A stretch of 64,000 nt of DNA from contig NZ_CP059467.1 of NCBI RefSeq assembly GCF_017894365.1, positions 1,488,001 through 1,552,000 of the forward strand, written 5' to 3'. Under the pieces are notes generated by a model. The model was not told where the DNA came from. It was given only the letters and a program-made list of their open reading frames with translations, and ran no database searches. Numbering within the stretch: position 1 is the stretch's first letter; every line of letters begins with the position of its first letter. A program made the position numbers and the translations under genes. The DNA is from Aromatoleum bremense (GTDB taxonomy: Bacteria > Pseudomonadota > Gammaproteobacteria > Burkholderiales > Rhodocyclaceae). Positions 50,435 to 62,428 of this stretch are shown here, piece by piece.

Positions 50435-52030
50435 CTAAGGATTAACTGTCAGAGTGAAGGCCCTGCTTGCTGTCGAAGCACCCCGGACAACGGTCACATC
50501 CACCACGAAGGTACCCGCTTGTTCCGGCTTCCCAGAAATACCGCCGGCAGCGCTCATCGTCAGGCCCATGTCATTAGCCTGAATCACACCACCTTTAAAG
50601 AACTTCACGCTCCATGTGGTGGACTGACCTTCCTCACCGCCGGTTGCAGAAAACACGTGGACATAGTCTTGACTCACTTTCCCTGCAGTTATGTCATTGG
50701 CCCCATCGATCGTCAACTCAGCCGGCGGCTCGGGCGCGGGTTCTGGCTCGGGCTCTGGTTCGGGCTGAATCAGGATCGTATAAACGGCCTCCACCTCCTG
50801 CGCAGGGATCCCGGAATCTTTGACCCGCACGGCAAAACTGAAAGATCCTGCCTCCAATGGCATCCCCGTGATCACCCCATAAGGCTGCAAGGTTAAGCCA
50901 GACGGCAGATTGCTGCCGGGAGCTTTCGACCACTCGAAAGGCGGAATCCCTCCCGATGCATTCAGAATTACAGGCGAATAGTGAGTGCTCTGCTCAGCCT
51001 CCGGCAACGCCCCTGCTCCACTTATGGCTAAAGCCGCCTGCCCCACCGATTCAACCACCGAAATCTTTCTCATATTCGAGGTCAATTGGCTGATGCCATT
51101 ATCCACGTTATTGTCGAGGCGGTCGGTCACCACTTCGACCAGCACATCGCCAATCGCCGCACCGCTAATCAGGCTGAACTGTGCTTGACCGTTGATCGAG
51201 CGCGCCCTCACCCAAGTATTGTCTCCACCCGTACCGCGCAGTTTGGCGTCGTCGTCTGCTGCACTACCCGTCGGAACGATACGTGCATAAAGATTGTTCA
51301 CTCCGATCGCCGGATCTGGAACCCGCTGACCCACATCATCGAGAAGCTGTGCCTGAAGCAGCAACTGGGCAGGGCCGTTCGTGTTCTGCGCGAACAGGAA
51401 ATTCGGCGCGCTCGTATTGATCACGATCTGCGACGCCTTGCCGGTCGCCTGGCCAACCGCCACCTGGAATTGCTCGCGGATATAGGAGATCGGAGTGCCG
51501 GCAAAGCGGGCGCCGATTTCGATCTTGTCGTCGTTGCAGGTGACGGTGGCGGTGTTCGGGTTCGGCACCGCGACTTCGATCGTCACGGTTCCGGCCTTGT
51601 TGGTCGAAGTCAGCAGCACGTTCCAGTTTCCGGACGACGAGCTGGTGAAAAACGTCGTGCTGCCACTCGTGGCGCCGGCGAGCAGCGGTGGAACCAGGAA
51701 GCCAGAAGCTGCGCCGCTGATGATGTTGAATTCGGCCGACCAGCAGTTGCCGCCCTCGGTGCCGCCGCCCGGCACGAAGCTGCCGCGAAGATTGATCGTC
51801 GAAGTGTAGGGGCTGCCGATCGCGGCGGCATCGCCTGCGATGTTCAGCGGCAGGGAAGTACGGTCCGCCGAGAATGTCAGCTTCAGCGTCTCTGCCGGAT
51901 TGGGTATGAGAGGTGAATTGCCGCCGCCGTCGCTACCGCCTCCGCCACCCCCGCCGCCACATGCCACCAGCAGCGACGCCGTGACGCCGAGCGCCAGGCC
52001 CCTGAATATCCCTTTTGCCATTGAACGCAC
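50435..52030 (-). CDS. Lipoprotein with Ig-like domains
   Basis: 531 residues from a GTG at 52030 that has AAGGGGG close upstream; an ATG at 52021 is the alternative. The lipobox SLLVAC is followed by eight Gly, a flexible spacer. The middle (about 45-330) is all-beta with two long repeats of Ig-like character. A He_PIG-type domain (about 345-420, PPFEWSKAPGSNLPSGLTL, GVITGMPLEAGSFSFAVRV) is joined by a PEPEPEPEPAPEPP linker to a last Ig-like domain with GGISGKPEQAGTFVVDVTV. It is probably an outer-membrane surface protein; binding partner unknown. It is preceded and followed by genes on the same strand but separately terminated. Confidence 0.82.
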   Translation of the reverse strand: MRSMAKGIFRGLALGVTASLLVACGGGGGGGGSDGGGNSPLIPNPAETLKLTFSADRTSLPLNIAGDAAAIGSPYTSTINLRGSFVPGGGTEGGNCWSAEFNIISGAASGFLVPPLLAGATSGSTTFFTSSSSGNWNVLLTSTNKAGTVTIEVAVPNPNTATVTCNDDKIEIGARFAGTPISYIREQFQVAVGQATGKASQIVINTSAPNFLFAQNTNGPAQLLLQAQLLDDVGQRVPDPAIGVNNLYARIVPTGSAADDDAKLRGTGGDNTWVRARSINGQAQFSLISGAAIGDVLVEVVTDRLDNNVDNGISQLTSNMRKISVVESVGQAALAISGAGALPEAEQSTHYSPVILNASGGIPPFEWSKAPGSNLPSGLTLQPYGVITGMPLEAGSFSFAVRVKDSGIPAQEVEAVYTILIQPEPEPEPEPAPEPPAELTIDGANDITAGKVSQDYVHVFSATGGEEGQSTTWSVKFFKGGVIQANDMGLTMSAAGGISGKPEQAGTFVVDVTVVRGASTASRAFTLTVNP

Positions 52031-52175
52031 TGAACCCCCTTCGAGAAATTGCCAGCGGCCGACCTGTAACGAATCGTGAATCGGCCGGAATTGGACCGCA
52101 TATTACCCACATTTGCAACCGCGATGGCGGCGGCATCATGGCATGCGCGGGCGATGCAGAACCGGGGGCGGGGAT

Positions 52176-52991
52176 TCAGCGGTGGCGGTTGATGGCGTCC
52201 CGCGTGTCGAGGGCGGCGCGGCGGGCGGCGGCGGCGAAGTCGTGGTCCGCGCCGGCGTACAGGATCGCGCGCGACGAGTTGATCATCAGCCCGCTGCCGT
52301 CCGCGCTGCGCCCGGCCTGCACCGTCGCGGCGATGTCGCCGCCCTGCGCGCCGATGCCGGGCACCAGCAGCGGCATGTCACCGACGAGTTCGCGCACGCG
52401 CGCGATCTCGGCCGGGAAGGTCGCGCCGACGACCAGGCTGCAGTTGCCGCTGGCATTCCACTCGTCGGCAACCAGGCGGGCGACGCGCTCGAAGAGGCGC
52501 TCGCCGCCGCCGACGTCGAGGAACTGCAGGTCGCTGCCGCCGGGGTTCGACGTGCGGCACAGCAGGATCACGCCCTTGTCGGCGTAGTCGAGATAGGGCT
52601 CGACCGAGTCGCGGCCCATGTACGGATTGACCGTGATCGCGTCGGCGCCGAAGCGCTCGAACGCTTCGACGGCGTACTGCCCGGCGGTGCTGCCGATGTC
52701 GCCGCGCTTCGCGTCGAGGATCACCGGGGTGTCGGGATGACGGGCGTGGATGTGCGCGATCAGCGCTTCGAGCTGGTCCTCGGCGCGCTGCGCGGCGAAG
52801 TACGCGATCTGCGGCTTGAAGCAGCAGACGAGATCGGCGGTCGCATCGACGATCGCGCTGCAGAAGCGGAATATGGCGTCCGGTTGCCCGTGCAGGTGCG
52901 CGGGGAAACGCGTCGGGTCGGGGTCGAGGCCGACGCACAGCAGGCTGTTGCGCGTGCGCCAGGCGGCCCGGAGGGCGGTCATGAAATGCAT
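52176..52991 (-). CDS. pyrF: Orotidine 5'-phosphate decarboxylase (long, type 2)
   Basis: 271 residues. The active site is [18 protein letters not shown] (Asp93, Lys95, Asp98), with [10 protein letters not shown] at the N-terminus and [12 protein letters not shown] and NSSRAILYA near the end. This is the longer bacterial type found in proteobacteria of this group and in mycobacteria. It makes UMP from OMP. The start is placed at 52991; ATG 52982 is nearly as good, as neither has a strong ribosome site. Confidence 0.93.
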   Translation of the reverse strand: MHFMTALRAAWRTRNSLLCVGLDPDPTRFPAHLHGQPDAIFRFCSAIVDATADLVCCFKPQIAYFAAQRAEDQLEALIAHIHARHPDTPVILDAKRGDIGSTAGQYAVEAFERFGADAITVNPYMGRDSVEPYLDYADKGVILLCRTSNPGGSDLQFLDVGGGERLFERVARLVADEWNASGNCSLVVGATFPAEIARVRELVGDMPLLVPGIGAQGGDIAATVQAGRSADGSGLMINSSRAILYAGADHDFAAAARRAALDTRDAINRHR

Positions 52992-53131
52992 GGAAGCGTC
53001 CAGAATGGTCCGGGCCGAATGATAAGCCGGCCGGCGGCTAGGGCGCACGACCGGCTTATCGATGCGCTGCGCGGCGAAAGACGCTGGGTGCCGCGCAACG
53101 CGGCCCCCATCTGGCGCCCGATCCGGCCCGA

Positions 53132-53383
53132 TCAGGTTTCGATCTTCAGGATTTTCTTCGCTTTCTCGAGGGTATCGAGCGCTTCCTGGTGCTTGCCGGC
53201 CTTGTGCAGCGTTTCGCCTTCGGCGCGCAGCTGCTTCACTTCGGTCATTTGTTCGGCAGTGAGCATCGGGTTTTTCGCGAGTGCCTCGTCGATCTTTTTC
53301 ATCTCGGCGGGACAGTGGAACGCGAATGCGCTGCCGGACAGCGCCATCGCCAGCAGGCCCGCAATCAGGCTCTTTTTCATCAT
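53132..53383 (-). CDS. Small exported helical protein of unknown function
   Basis: 83 residues. A clear signal peptide ([20 protein letters not shown]) is followed by about 60 residues of charged helix: [35 protein letters not shown] and [18 protein letters not shown]. The last part resembles one tetratricopeptide-like helix pair. AGGAG precedes the first of two ATGs. Small periplasmic proteins of this kind are common in betaproteobacteria; no role is known. Confidence 0.8.
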   Translation of the reverse strand: MMKKSLIAGLLAMALSGSAFAFHCPAEMKKIDEALAKNPMLTAEQMTEVKQLRAEGETLHKAGKHQEALDTLEKAKKILKIET

Positions 53384-53455
53384 GGTCTCCTTGGGGATCC
53401 GCGCGGTTTTCCGCGCCGTCATTCGACCGTGTGATCGCGGTCGGTTCACCCTAGT

Positions 53456-54343
53456 TCAGGCCGCGGGAAACGCAACGTAGTCGATGACGAGGGCGACGAA
53501 CAGCGCCGCGCCGACCCAGTTGTTGTGCAGGAAAGCCCTGAAGCAGCGCGCACGGTCGCGGTGGCGGATCAGCGTGTAGTGGTAGATCGCGATCGCCGCT
53601 GCGACCGCGATCCCGCCGAAGAACCACGGCCCGCGCCCCGCCGCGACGCCGACGGCGGCGATCAGACCGAACGCGACCGTGTAGCACAGCATCACCGCGG
53701 CGACGTCGAAGCGGCCGAACGTGATCGCGGAAGTCTTGATGCCGATCTTCAGGTCATCGGGACGGTCGACCATCGCGTATTCGGTGTCGTACGCGATCGC
53801 CCAGAAGATGTTCGCGAGCAGCAGCAGCCACGCGAGCGCCGGCACTTCGCCCTGCACCGCGGCGAACCCCATCGGGATGCCGAAACCGAACGCGATGCCC
53901 AGGTAGGCTTGCGGGATCGCGAGGAAACGCTTCGTGTAGGGGTAGCTCACGGCGAGAAACAGCGCCGGCAGCGACAGCCACCGCACCAGCGGATCGAGCG
54001 GCAGGATCAGCACGAAGGACACCAGCGACAGCGCGGCGGCGAGCAGCAGCGCCTCGCGGATCGTCACCGCGCCGGTCGCCAGCGGCCGCGTCCGCGTGCG
54101 CTCGACGTGGCCGTCGAAGTCGCGGTCGGCGTAGTCGTTGATGACGCAGCCGGCCGAGCGCATCAGCGCCGTGCCGAGGACGAAGATCGCGACCACGTGC
54201 AGCGGCGGAAACCCGTCGGCGGCGAGCCACAACGCCCACAGCGTCGGCCACATCAGCAGCAGGATGCCGATCGGCTTGTCGAGACGCATCAGCCGCAGGT
54301 ACAGCGGCAACCGGCCGGACAGCGTGGCGGGGGCAATCATCAT
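53456..54343 (-). CDS. ubiA: 4-hydroxybenzoate polyprenyltransferase
   Basis: 295 residues with about eight membrane helices. The two aspartate-rich motifs are [20 protein letters not shown] (shown in full, 20 residues) and [20 protein letters not shown], the prenyl-diphosphate/Mg sites of UbiA. It attaches the polyprenyl chain to 4-hydroxybenzoate in ubiquinone synthesis. The first of two ATGs (54343) overlaps the ubiC stop by 4 bp. The open frame runs further upstream through ubiC on another frame and is not coding there. Confidence 0.95.
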   Translation of the reverse strand: MMIAPATLSGRLPLYLRLMRLDKPIGILLLMWPTLWALWLAADGFPPLHVVAIFVLGTALMRSAGCVINDYADRDFDGHVERTRTRPLATGAVTIREALLLAAALSLVSFVLILPLDPLVRWLSLPALFLAVSYPYTKRFLAIPQAYLGIAFGFGIPMGFAAVQGEVPALAWLLLLANIFWAIAYDTEYAMVDRPDDLKIGIKTSAITFGRFDVAAVMLCYTVAFGLIAAVGVAAGRGPWFFGGIAVAAAIAIYHYTLIRHRDRARCFRAFLHNNWVGAALFVALVIDYVAFPAA

Positions 54344-54897
54344 GTCGGCAACTCCAGAATCGTGGGCAGGAACACTTCGCTGACCAGCAGCGTGCGGCCG
54401 CGCAGGCCGAACAGCGACCGGCGCGCCCACAGCGCGGGCGGCAGGCGGCGCGGCGCGACGGCGGCCGAAGCGCGATGATAGCGCGCGTCCCGGCGATCGA
54501 GACAGCTGCAGGCCAACGGCTGGCGGCGGATGCGCGGGTCGGCGAACAGCGCGGCGCCGAGCGGACGGGAGCCGAGCCCCTGGAACAGGATCCATGCTCC
54601 GCGCACGTTGTGCCGCGGCAGGATGCTGCGCGCGAACACTACCGGGACGCCGTCGGCGGCGAGCAACACTTCGCGCAGCCACGCGAGTTCGCCGCGGCGC
54701 AGCCCGAGCAGCGCGGCCTCGTCCGGGTGCGGGACGGCGAGGCGCTGGGCGAGCACCTCGACCGAAAACAGGCTGCAGCGACTGCGGATGCGCGCGGTCA
54801 GCGAACCTGGATCGGTGAGCCAGGGGCGCAGCTGCGGGAGCACCCGGGCGCGCGGCGGGCGTTCGAGCCAGGTTTCGGGGTGAGGTCGGATGCGCAT
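54340..54897 (-). CDS. ubiC: Chorismate pyruvate-lyase
   Basis: 185 residues. It splits chorismate to 4-hydroxybenzoate and pyruvate, feeding UbiA. Recognisable parts are [40 protein letters not shown] (Arg of the active site), [14 protein letters not shown] and LLVSEVFLP near the end with the catalytic Glu. Sequence similarity in this family is low, so the operon with ubiA adds much of the confidence. Start at 54897; a short tandem repeat lies upstream. Confidence 0.9.
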   Translation of the reverse strand: MRIRPHPETWLERPPRARVLPQLRPWLTDPGSLTARIRSRCSLFSVEVLAQRLAVPHPDEAALLGLRRGELAWLREVLLAADGVPVVFARSILPRHNVRGAWILFQGLGSRPLGAALFADPRIRRQPLACSCLDRRDARYHRASAAVAPRRLPPALWARRSLFGLRGRTLLVSEVFLPTILELPT

Positions 54898-54962
54898 GGA
54901 AAAGGACGCCGGCAGGACGCCGCGGGGCCACGCATGATACCGGGAACGGCAGGCCGGCCCAA

Positions 54963-55011
54963 TCGCGGGACGTCGCGGGACGTCGCGGGACGTCGCGGGA
55001 CGTCGCGGGAC
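54963..55011. repeat. Nearly five tandem copies of a 10-bp unit
   Basis: The unit TCGCGGGACG repeats with exact period 10 over 49 bp in the gap between recG (ending 55050) and the ubiC start. Ten bp is close to one DNA turn, so a bound protein would meet each copy on the same face. It lies about 65 bp upstream of ubiC and could affect its promoter or vary in copy number. Confidence 0.9.
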
Positions 55012-55049
55012 TTGGCGGCGGCGGCGGGACAGGGCGGGCGGCTGGCACC

Positions 55050-57130
<2,081 letters not shown>

Positions 57131-57134
<4 letters not shown>

Positions 57135-57511
57135 CCAAGCACCAGTATCGCGTCGGCCTCGACGAGCGCGCCTTTCGGCAATTCCTTCACGCCGACCGCG
57201 GCCCGGGCCGGGTACGGTTCGGCGAAGTAGCGCGCCATCACTTCGTTCACCTTGGCGAAGTTCGCGAGGTCGGTGAGGTAGATCGTCAGCCGCGTCGCGT
57301 CGGCGAGCGAGCCGCCGGCCGCTTCGGCGACCGCCTTGAGGTTCTCGAACACGCGCACGGTCTGCGCTTCGAAGCCCTCGACCATCTGCATCGTCGCCGG
57401 GTCGAGGCCGATCTGGCCAGAGCAGTAGACGGTGCTGCCGGTCTTGACGGCCTGCGAATAGGTGCCGATCGCTGCGGGGGCGTTGGGGGTCGAAACGATG
57501 CTGCGGCTCAT
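57131..57511 (-). CDS. ridA: RidA-family enamine/imine deaminase
   Basis: 126 residues, the standard length. The signature [27 protein letters not shown] and later [23 protein letters not shown] (shown in parts) contain the key Arg and Glu. RidA removes reactive enamines made by PLP enzymes such as threonine dehydratase. The longer frame upstream adds nothing to the family. It is followed by recG, whose possible CTG start overlaps the stop. Confidence 0.94.
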
Positions 57512-57607
57512 GGGCGGAATCCTTGAGTGGTGGGTGCCGGGCGACTCACAATGAGGCGATTGTAAGCCAGGTCGGCCGGAGGCCACATCATGAGCAGCTC
57601 GCAGCTT

Positions 57608-58102
57608 TCACGGATGCTTCCGCTCCTGCGCGAGGGCGCGCACCAGCGCAGCTTCGGCAACCGTGATGCCGCAGCGTTCGGCGATCGCCTCGACATCGAG
57701 TCCGCGTCGCGCAAACACCAGCGCCTCGTCATACTCAGGCGATGCGCCCGCTTTGGCGACGCCGCCGTCGAACTGCTCCTGCTGCGCCTGCTGCACCTGC
57801 AGCCGGGCCGTCAGGCTGGCGACCTCCCGGCGCTGCTCGGCGAGTTCGGCGCGCAACTGGGCGACGTCCCGGCGCAGCTGCTGCACCTCCAGCTCGACCT
57901 GGAAACCGTCGCGCCGCGACGACGGCGGCGGCCGCTCGAAGACGAATACCTCCTCATCGCCCGACGCACCGTCGGCTGAAGCCGGATGGCGCCGGGCGCC
58001 ACGTGGACGGCGCAAGCGGCTGCGCAGCGCCTGGTACAGCCGGATCGCGACGTAGACGGCCAGCAGCGCGGCTGCGGACCACAGGATTTCGCTAATACCC
58101 AT
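57608..58102 (-). CDS. DUF2802 family membrane-anchored protein
   Basis: 164 residues. An N-terminal membrane helix (about 6-25, ILWSAAALLAVYVAIRLYQAL) is followed by a basic segment, a coiled coil (about 70-110, LRRDVAQLRAELAEQRREVA) and a C-terminal helical domain EYDEALVFARRGLDVEAIAE with RCGITVAEAALVRALA, which resembles a small HTH of the DUF2802 type. Members in other proteobacteria lie in or near flagellar/chemotaxis gene clusters; here no such cluster is present. Function unknown. Divergent from the YdcF/ElyC-like gene. Confidence 0.75.
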   Translation of the reverse strand: MGISEILWSAAALLAVYVAIRLYQALRSRLRRPRGARRHPASADGASGDEEVFVFERPPPSSRRDGFQVELEVQQLRRDVAQLRAELAEQRREVASLTARLQVQQAQQEQFDGGVAKAGASPEYDEALVFARRGLDVEAIAERCGITVAEAALVRALAQERKHP

Positions 58103-58240
58103 CGCGGACTACCTCGCCGCCCGTGCAGACGGCCGACGGCGCTCCGGCATGACGCGGGCGGGCGGCGGGGAACATGACGCGTGGATTGTCGCGGATAATA
58201 CCCGCCTCATCCCCCTGCAACGACGCAACTGCTGACTCAT

Positions 58241-59017
58241 ATGACTTTCGACCTCGCTCTGATGCTGCTCTTCTGGCTGAAGAAACTCGTTTCGGCCTTC
58301 ATGCTGCCGCCGCTCGCCCCGCTGCTGCTCATCGCACTCGGCCTGCTGCTCGTCCAGCGCTGGCGCCGCGCCGGACTGGCGCTCGCGTGGACGGGGCTCG
58401 CCGTAGCGCTGCTGCTCGTCTTGCCCGTCACCGTCGGCTGGATGCTCGACGGGCTGGAGACCGATCCGCCCCTGACGGCGACACCCGCCCGCCGCGCCGA
58501 GGCGATCGTCATCATCGGCGGCGGCAAGCGGCGCCACGCACCCGAATACGGCGGAGAGACCGTGAACCGGCTGACGCTCGAACGGCTGCGCTACGGCGCG
58601 CGCCTCGCGCACGGACTGCGCCTGCCGGTGCTCGTCAGCGGCGGAGCGGCGACCGGCGAGCGCCCGGAAGGCGAGCTGATGAAAGCCGCGCTCGAGACGG
58701 ACTTCGGCATTATCCCGCGCTGGGTCGAGGCGAGCTCGCTCGACACCGGGCAGAACGCGGAATTTTCCGCGCCGCTGCTGAAAGCGGCCGGCGTGCGGCG
58801 TGTCCTGCTCGTCACGCACGCCGCGCACATGCGACGCGCCCGCGCCGAGTTCGAGGCCCGCGGCATCGAGGTGATCGCCGCGCCGACCGCCTGGCTCGGC
58901 AAGCACGACGCGAACGACCAGGTGCTGAGCGCGCTGCCGAGCGCGACCTCGGCCTATGCCGGCTGGTACGCGGCGCACGAATGGCTGGGGCTGCTCGCGC
59001 TGCGCCTGTCGCGCTGA
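58241..59017 (+). CDS. YdcF/ElyC-family (DUF218) membrane protein
   Basis: 258 residues. Two N-terminal hydrophobic stretches (about 10-65, LMLLFWLKKLVSAFMLPPLA) are followed by a DUF218 domain (about 85-250): VIIGGGKRRHAPEYGG, RLRYGARLAHGLRLPVLVSGG, SSLDTGQNAEFSAPLL, RRVLLVTHAAHMRRA. E. coli ElyC is needed for envelope integrity at low temperature through peptidoglycan precursor use; length and domain order agree with that protein. Other YdcF members bind SAM, so the exact role is open. Confidence 0.85.
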   Translation: MTFDLALMLLFWLKKLVSAFMLPPLAPLLLIALGLLLVQRWRRAGLALAWTGLAVALLLVLPVTVGWMLDGLETDPPLTATPARRAEAIVIIGGGKRRHAPEYGGETVNRLTLERLRYGARLAHGLRLPVLVSGGAATGERPEGELMKAALETDFGIIPRWVEASSLDTGQNAEFSAPLLKAAGVRRVLLVTHAAHMRRARAEFEARGIEVIAAPTAWLGKHDANDQVLSALPSATSAYAGWYAAHEWLGLLALRLSR

Positions 59018-59042
59018 ACGCCACGCAGGGGATCGTGGCGTT
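59017..59042. terminator. Hairpin between convergent elyC-like and wrbA genes
   Basis: AACGCCAC and GTGGCGTT form a perfect 8-bp stem around a 10-nt loop, at the end of the YdcF/ElyC-like gene. There is no T-run, but the convergent position fits a terminator or transcript-end stabiliser. Confidence 0.5.
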
Positions 59043-59152
59043 CCCGCGGCAACTTCGGCAAGCCCGATCCCGCAAAGGCGGCTGCCAGCCGGGCCCGCAG
59101 CTCGCGAATCCGCAGGACGCGTCGGCGCTGTTCTACCCGGCGAGCGTTGTCG

Positions 59153-59776
59153 TCAGGCCGCCCTGCCCCGCGCGAGCGCGCTCGCGATCTCGGCGACATG
59201 GCGGCCCTGGAACTTCGCCATCTCGAGTTCGAGCTGGCTGGGCATGCGGCTGCCGTCGCCGCCGGCGATCGTCGCCGCACCATACGGCGAGCCGCCCAGG
59301 ATCTCGTCCATCCCCATCTGCCGCTTCTCGCTGTAAGGCAGGCCGACGAGGACCATGCCCTGGTGCAGCAGCGTAATGTGCGTCGACAGGACCGTGCTCT
59401 CCTGCCCGCCATGCTGCGTCGCGGTGCTGGTGAATACGCTGCCGACCTTGCCGATCAAGCTCCCCTTCATCCACAACCCGCCCGTCTGGTCGAGGAAGTT
59501 GCGCATCTGCGCGCACATGTTGCCGAAGCGCGTCGGCGTGCCGAAGATGATCGCATCGGCCTCGGGCAGCTGCCCGGTCGTCGCCACCGGTACGTGCGCG
59601 AAGGCCTGCTGCGCCGCCTTCGCCCCGGACTTCTCGAGCACTTCGTCGGGCACCAGTTCCGGGACGCGAAACAGGCCGACTTCGGCACCGGCGACGCTGC
59701 GCGCGCCTTCCGCGACCGCTTCCGCCATGCGGAAAATGTGGCCGTACATGCTGTAGAAAATGATCTGGACTTTCAT
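59153..59776 (-). CDS. wrbA: NAD(P)H:quinone oxidoreductase WrbA
   Basis: 207 residues, a little longer than the usual ~198. Flavodoxin-like fold with the FMN phosphate loop [18 protein letters not shown], the [23 protein letters not shown] segment (shown in part) and [18 protein letters not shown], typical of WrbA. It reduces quinones by two electrons and protects against oxidative stress. The ATG at 59776 gives the normal N-terminus [12 protein letters not shown]; the longer frame is not needed. Convergent with the upstream gene. Confidence 0.94.
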   Translation of the reverse strand: MKVQIIFYSMYGHIFRMAEAVAEGARSVAGAEVGLFRVPELVPDEVLEKSGAKAAQQAFAHVPVATTGQLPEADAIIFGTPTRFGNMCAQMRNFLDQTGGLWMKGSLIGKVGSVFTSTATQHGGQESTVLSTHITLLHQGMVLVGLPYSEKRQMGMDEILGGSPYGAATIAGGDGSRMPSQLELEMAKFQGRHVAEIASALARGRAA

Positions 59777-59952
59777 GTCGCAGCTCCGTGGGTGAAGGAC
59801 AGAATGGCAGGGCACCGCTGCCGTTAGGCCAGCCTAGTCAACGGATCCGCCGCGTTCAACCGCGGCAATGGCGGGCCGCAAGCATGCCGCCGAGGTTTCA
59901 GTCTGCGGATCGCGCGAACCACACGCGGGCAGCGTGGGTCTCCTCAAGGACT

Positions 59953-59982
59953 GGCCGGGACGCGCGAACGAGCGTCCCGGCC
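59953..59982. promoter_or_regulatory. Strong perfect hairpin upstream of the pirin gene
   Basis: GGCCGGGACGC and GCGTCCCGGCC form an 11-bp perfect inverted repeat with an 8-nt loop, in the 291-bp gap between wrbA and the pirin gene and about 85 bp before the latter. The gap also holds GCCCGTATCGCCG twice, 18 bp apart (60009-60021 and 60027-60039), just before the ribosome site. It could be an operator, an attenuator stem or a mobile-repeat remnant. Confidence 0.5.
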
Positions 59983-60067
59983 GTGCCCGCCGTAGCGCCG
60001 GGCCCCGCGCCCGTATCGCCGTATTGGCCCGTATCGCCGCATCGTTATCTCACGTCGAGGAGAGCAG

Positions 60068-60997
60068 ATGAACCCGAATGCATCGACATCCCCGCAGGAC
60101 CCGCTGCCCGTCGAGACCGTCGTCGTGCCGCACGCGAGTGATCTGGGCGGCGGCTTCAAGGTGATGCGCGCGCTGCCGTCCGTGCAGCGGCGCATGGTCG
60201 GGCCTTTCGTGTTTCTCGACCAGATGGGGCCGGTGGAGCTTGCCGCGGGCAGCGGCCTCGACGTCCGGCCGCATCCGCACATCGGCCTCGCGACGGTGAC
60301 CTATCTGTTCGACGGCGAAATCCTGCACCGCGACAGCCTCGGCAGCGTGCAGCCGATCCGGCCCGGCGAGCTGAACTGGATGACTGCGGGACGCGGCATC
60401 GTGCATTCCGAGCGCACGCCGCCCGAACTGCGCCCGTCCGGCCCGCGCCTCGCCGGACTGCAGGCGTGGGTCGCGCTGCCGGCGCGCGACGAGGAGAGCG
60501 AACCCGCGTTCGCGCACCACGGCGCGGCGGAACTGCCGGTCATCGACGCGCCCGGCCTGAGCGTCCGGCTGATCGCCGGCGAGGCTTTCGGCGCGCGCTC
60601 GCCGGTCGCGACGTGCTCGCCGCTGTTCTACGCCGACGTCACACTCGCCCCGCCGGCGCGCCTGCAGGTGCCGAGCGAGCATGTCGAGCGGGCCGCGTAC
60701 ATCGTCGCGGGTTCCATCGCCATCGACGGTGTGGCGTATTCGGCAGGCCAGCTGCTGGTCCTGCGGCGCGGCGCCGAAGTCGTCATCACGGCGTCGTCGG
60801 CGACGCGGCTGATGCTGCTCTGCGGCGAACCGCTCGACGGGCCGCGTCACGTGTGGTGGAACTTCGTCTCGAGTTCGCGCGAGCGCATTGAGCAGGCGAA
60901 GGCCGACTGGCGCGCCGGCCGCTTCGCGCCGGTGCCGGGCGAGACCGAATTCATCCCGCTGCCGGACAACCACCCGCCCCCGGTCCGGTATCCCTGA
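60068..60997 (+). CDS. Pirin family protein
   Basis: 309 residues, double cupin. The N-terminal cupin carries the metal-binding set: [21 protein letters not shown] (shown in part), [11 protein letters not shown] and FVFLDQMGP. The second cupin (about 180-300) lacks such a set. Pirins bind iron or other metals; some bacterial ones have quercetinase activity and others interact with metabolic enzymes. GAGGAGAG precedes the ATG. It stands alone, so no pathway can be assigned. Confidence 0.9.
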   Translation: MNPNASTSPQDPLPVETVVVPHASDLGGGFKVMRALPSVQRRMVGPFVFLDQMGPVELAAGSGLDVRPHPHIGLATVTYLFDGEILHRDSLGSVQPIRPGELNWMTAGRGIVHSERTPPELRPSGPRLAGLQAWVALPARDEESEPAFAHHGAAELPVIDAPGLSVRLIAGEAFGARSPVATCSPLFYADVTLAPPARLQVPSEHVERAAYIVAGSIAIDGVAYSAGQLLVLRRGAEVVITASSATRLMLLCGEPLDGPRHVWWNFVSSSRERIEQAKADWRAGRFAPVPGETEFIPLPDNHPPPVRYP

Positions 60998-61262
60998 GGC
61001 CGGCACGGGCACCCCTCTCATCGGGCAAACCCTCGCGGAACGAGCACTCAGTCTGCTAGCTGACGCTGGCCGCCCTACATTCTTCGTCGCGTGATCGGCC
61101 TTTGCTCAAGGATGCGGTCGCGGGTTTCGGGGCAGGCTGACGAGCGGCGGGATCGCGCTTGAATGGCGAGAACGGTTGCCTATGTTGAATCATCGACCTG
61201 AAGTAGCCGCTTTCCTTGCGACGGCCGCGTCAGGACATTGAGCGACGAAGCTGGAGAAGGCA

Positions 61263-61772
61263 ATGGCGACAAGACATGCAGCAGGATGGGCGGCATTCGT
61301 CAGTATGCTCGGCTTGGCGCCCAGCGATACGTTTGCGGCCGACGCTGCGGCCGCCGGGCTGAGCGACGCCGACACGCGTGCCGTCTTCAAGGCGGCCGGA
61401 GCGGTGCCACGCAAAGGGGGCTGGGTGATATGCACGGACGACCCCAACGCGTCCGACGCCATGATCGACAGCGTCCGCGATCTGAACGGCGACGGGCTTC
61501 CCGAGGTGGTGCTGACGGAAGGCGGCACCTATTGCTACGGCCACGCGGGAACGGGCTTCCAGCTATTGAGCAAGCAGCCCGGCGGCGGATGGAAGGTGAT
61601 GGCGAAAGACAGTGGCATCCCCGAGTTTCTGAAGACCCACGGAGCGAATGGCTGGCCCGACCTTTCCGTCGGCGGCCCGGGCTTCTGCTTTCCGGTGCTG
61701 CGCTGGAACGGCAAACAATACACTCATCATCGCTTCGAATATGAAGGCAAGCGCTGCAAACCGCCGCGTTAG
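61263..61772 (+). CDS. Exported protein with an EF-hand-like motif
   Basis: 169 residues. A signal peptide (to about 26, TFAAD) is followed by a helical start and a central motif DLNGDGLPEVVL (about 74-85), which has the D-x-N-x-D-G-x-x-x-x-V look of FG-GAP or EF-hand-like calcium sites. Two Cys pairs (VICTDDP, YCYGHAG, FCFPVLRW, RCKPP) could form disulphides in the periplasm. No family recognised. It stands alone on this strand. Confidence 0.68.
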   Translation: MATRHAAGWAAFVSMLGLAPSDTFAADAAAAGLSDADTRAVFKAAGAVPRKGGWVICTDDPNASDAMIDSVRDLNGDGLPEVVLTEGGTYCYGHAGTGFQLLSKQPGGGWKVMAKDSGIPEFLKTHGANGWPDLSVGGPGFCFPVLRWNGKQYTHHRFEYEGKRCKPPR

Positions 61773-61945
61773 CGACGGCCAGCCACCCAGCCGCGTCAGG
61801 CCTTGCCGGCCGCCCCGCGATCACTCGGACTGAACGGCAGGTCTCGATTCCCTCGAACTCACCCTTTCGGCCCAAACAGCCGGTCCCGGCCAACACACGC
61901 GAACGCTCGGTCGCGGCGATGGGGGCCGGGCCGGCATCGGGAGCG

Positions 61946-62428
61946 TCAGCCGCGCCGAGCCGCTTCGATCGCAGCAATGTCAATCTTTCTCATCCCCATC
62001 ATGGCTTCGAACGCGCGCTTGGCCGCCGCTGGATCAGGATCGGCGATCGCGTCCGTCAGGGCGCGTGGCGTGATCTGCCACGACAGTCCCCACTTGTCCT
62101 TGCACCAGCCGCATGCGCTTTCCTGCCCGCCGTTTCCGACAATCGCGCTCCACAAGCGGTCCGTTTCAGCCTGGTCGTCGGTTGCAACCTGGAACGAGAA
62201 AGCCTCGTTGTGTTGGAACGCCGGGCCCCCGTTCAGGCCGAGACAAGGGATGCCCATCACCGTGAACTCGACCGTCAAGACATCGCCCTGCTTGCCCGCG
62301 GGATAGTCGCCCGGCGCACGATGGACAGCTCCCACCGCGCTGTCCGGGAACGTCTCGGCGTAGAACTTCGCGGCGTCCAACGCGGTGCCGTCGTACCACA
62401 GACATATCGTGTTCTTGCTGACCATCAT
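61946..62428 (-). CDS. VOC family protein (PhnB/3-demethylubiquinone methyltransferase-like)
   Basis: 160 residues of the vicinal-oxygen-chelate fold. Recognisable parts are ICLWYDGTALDAAKFYAETFPDS (in part), GGPAFQHNEAFSFQV, CGWCKDKWGLSWQITPRAL and EAMMGMRKIDIAAIEAARRG. Similar proteins are annotated as PhnB-like or 3-demethylubiquinone-9 3-methyltransferase-like, mostly without a proven reaction. AGGAGG lies 8-13 nt before the ATG. Unlinked to the ubi genes, so a ubiquinone role is not assumed. Confidence 0.85.
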   Translation of the reverse strand: MMVSKNTICLWYDGTALDAAKFYAETFPDSAVGAVHRAPGDYPAGKQGDVLTVEFTVMGIPCLGLNGGPAFQHNEAFSFQVATDDQAETDRLWSAIVGNGGQESACGWCKDKWGLSWQITPRALTDAIADPDPAAAKRAFEAMMGMRKIDIAAIEAARRG

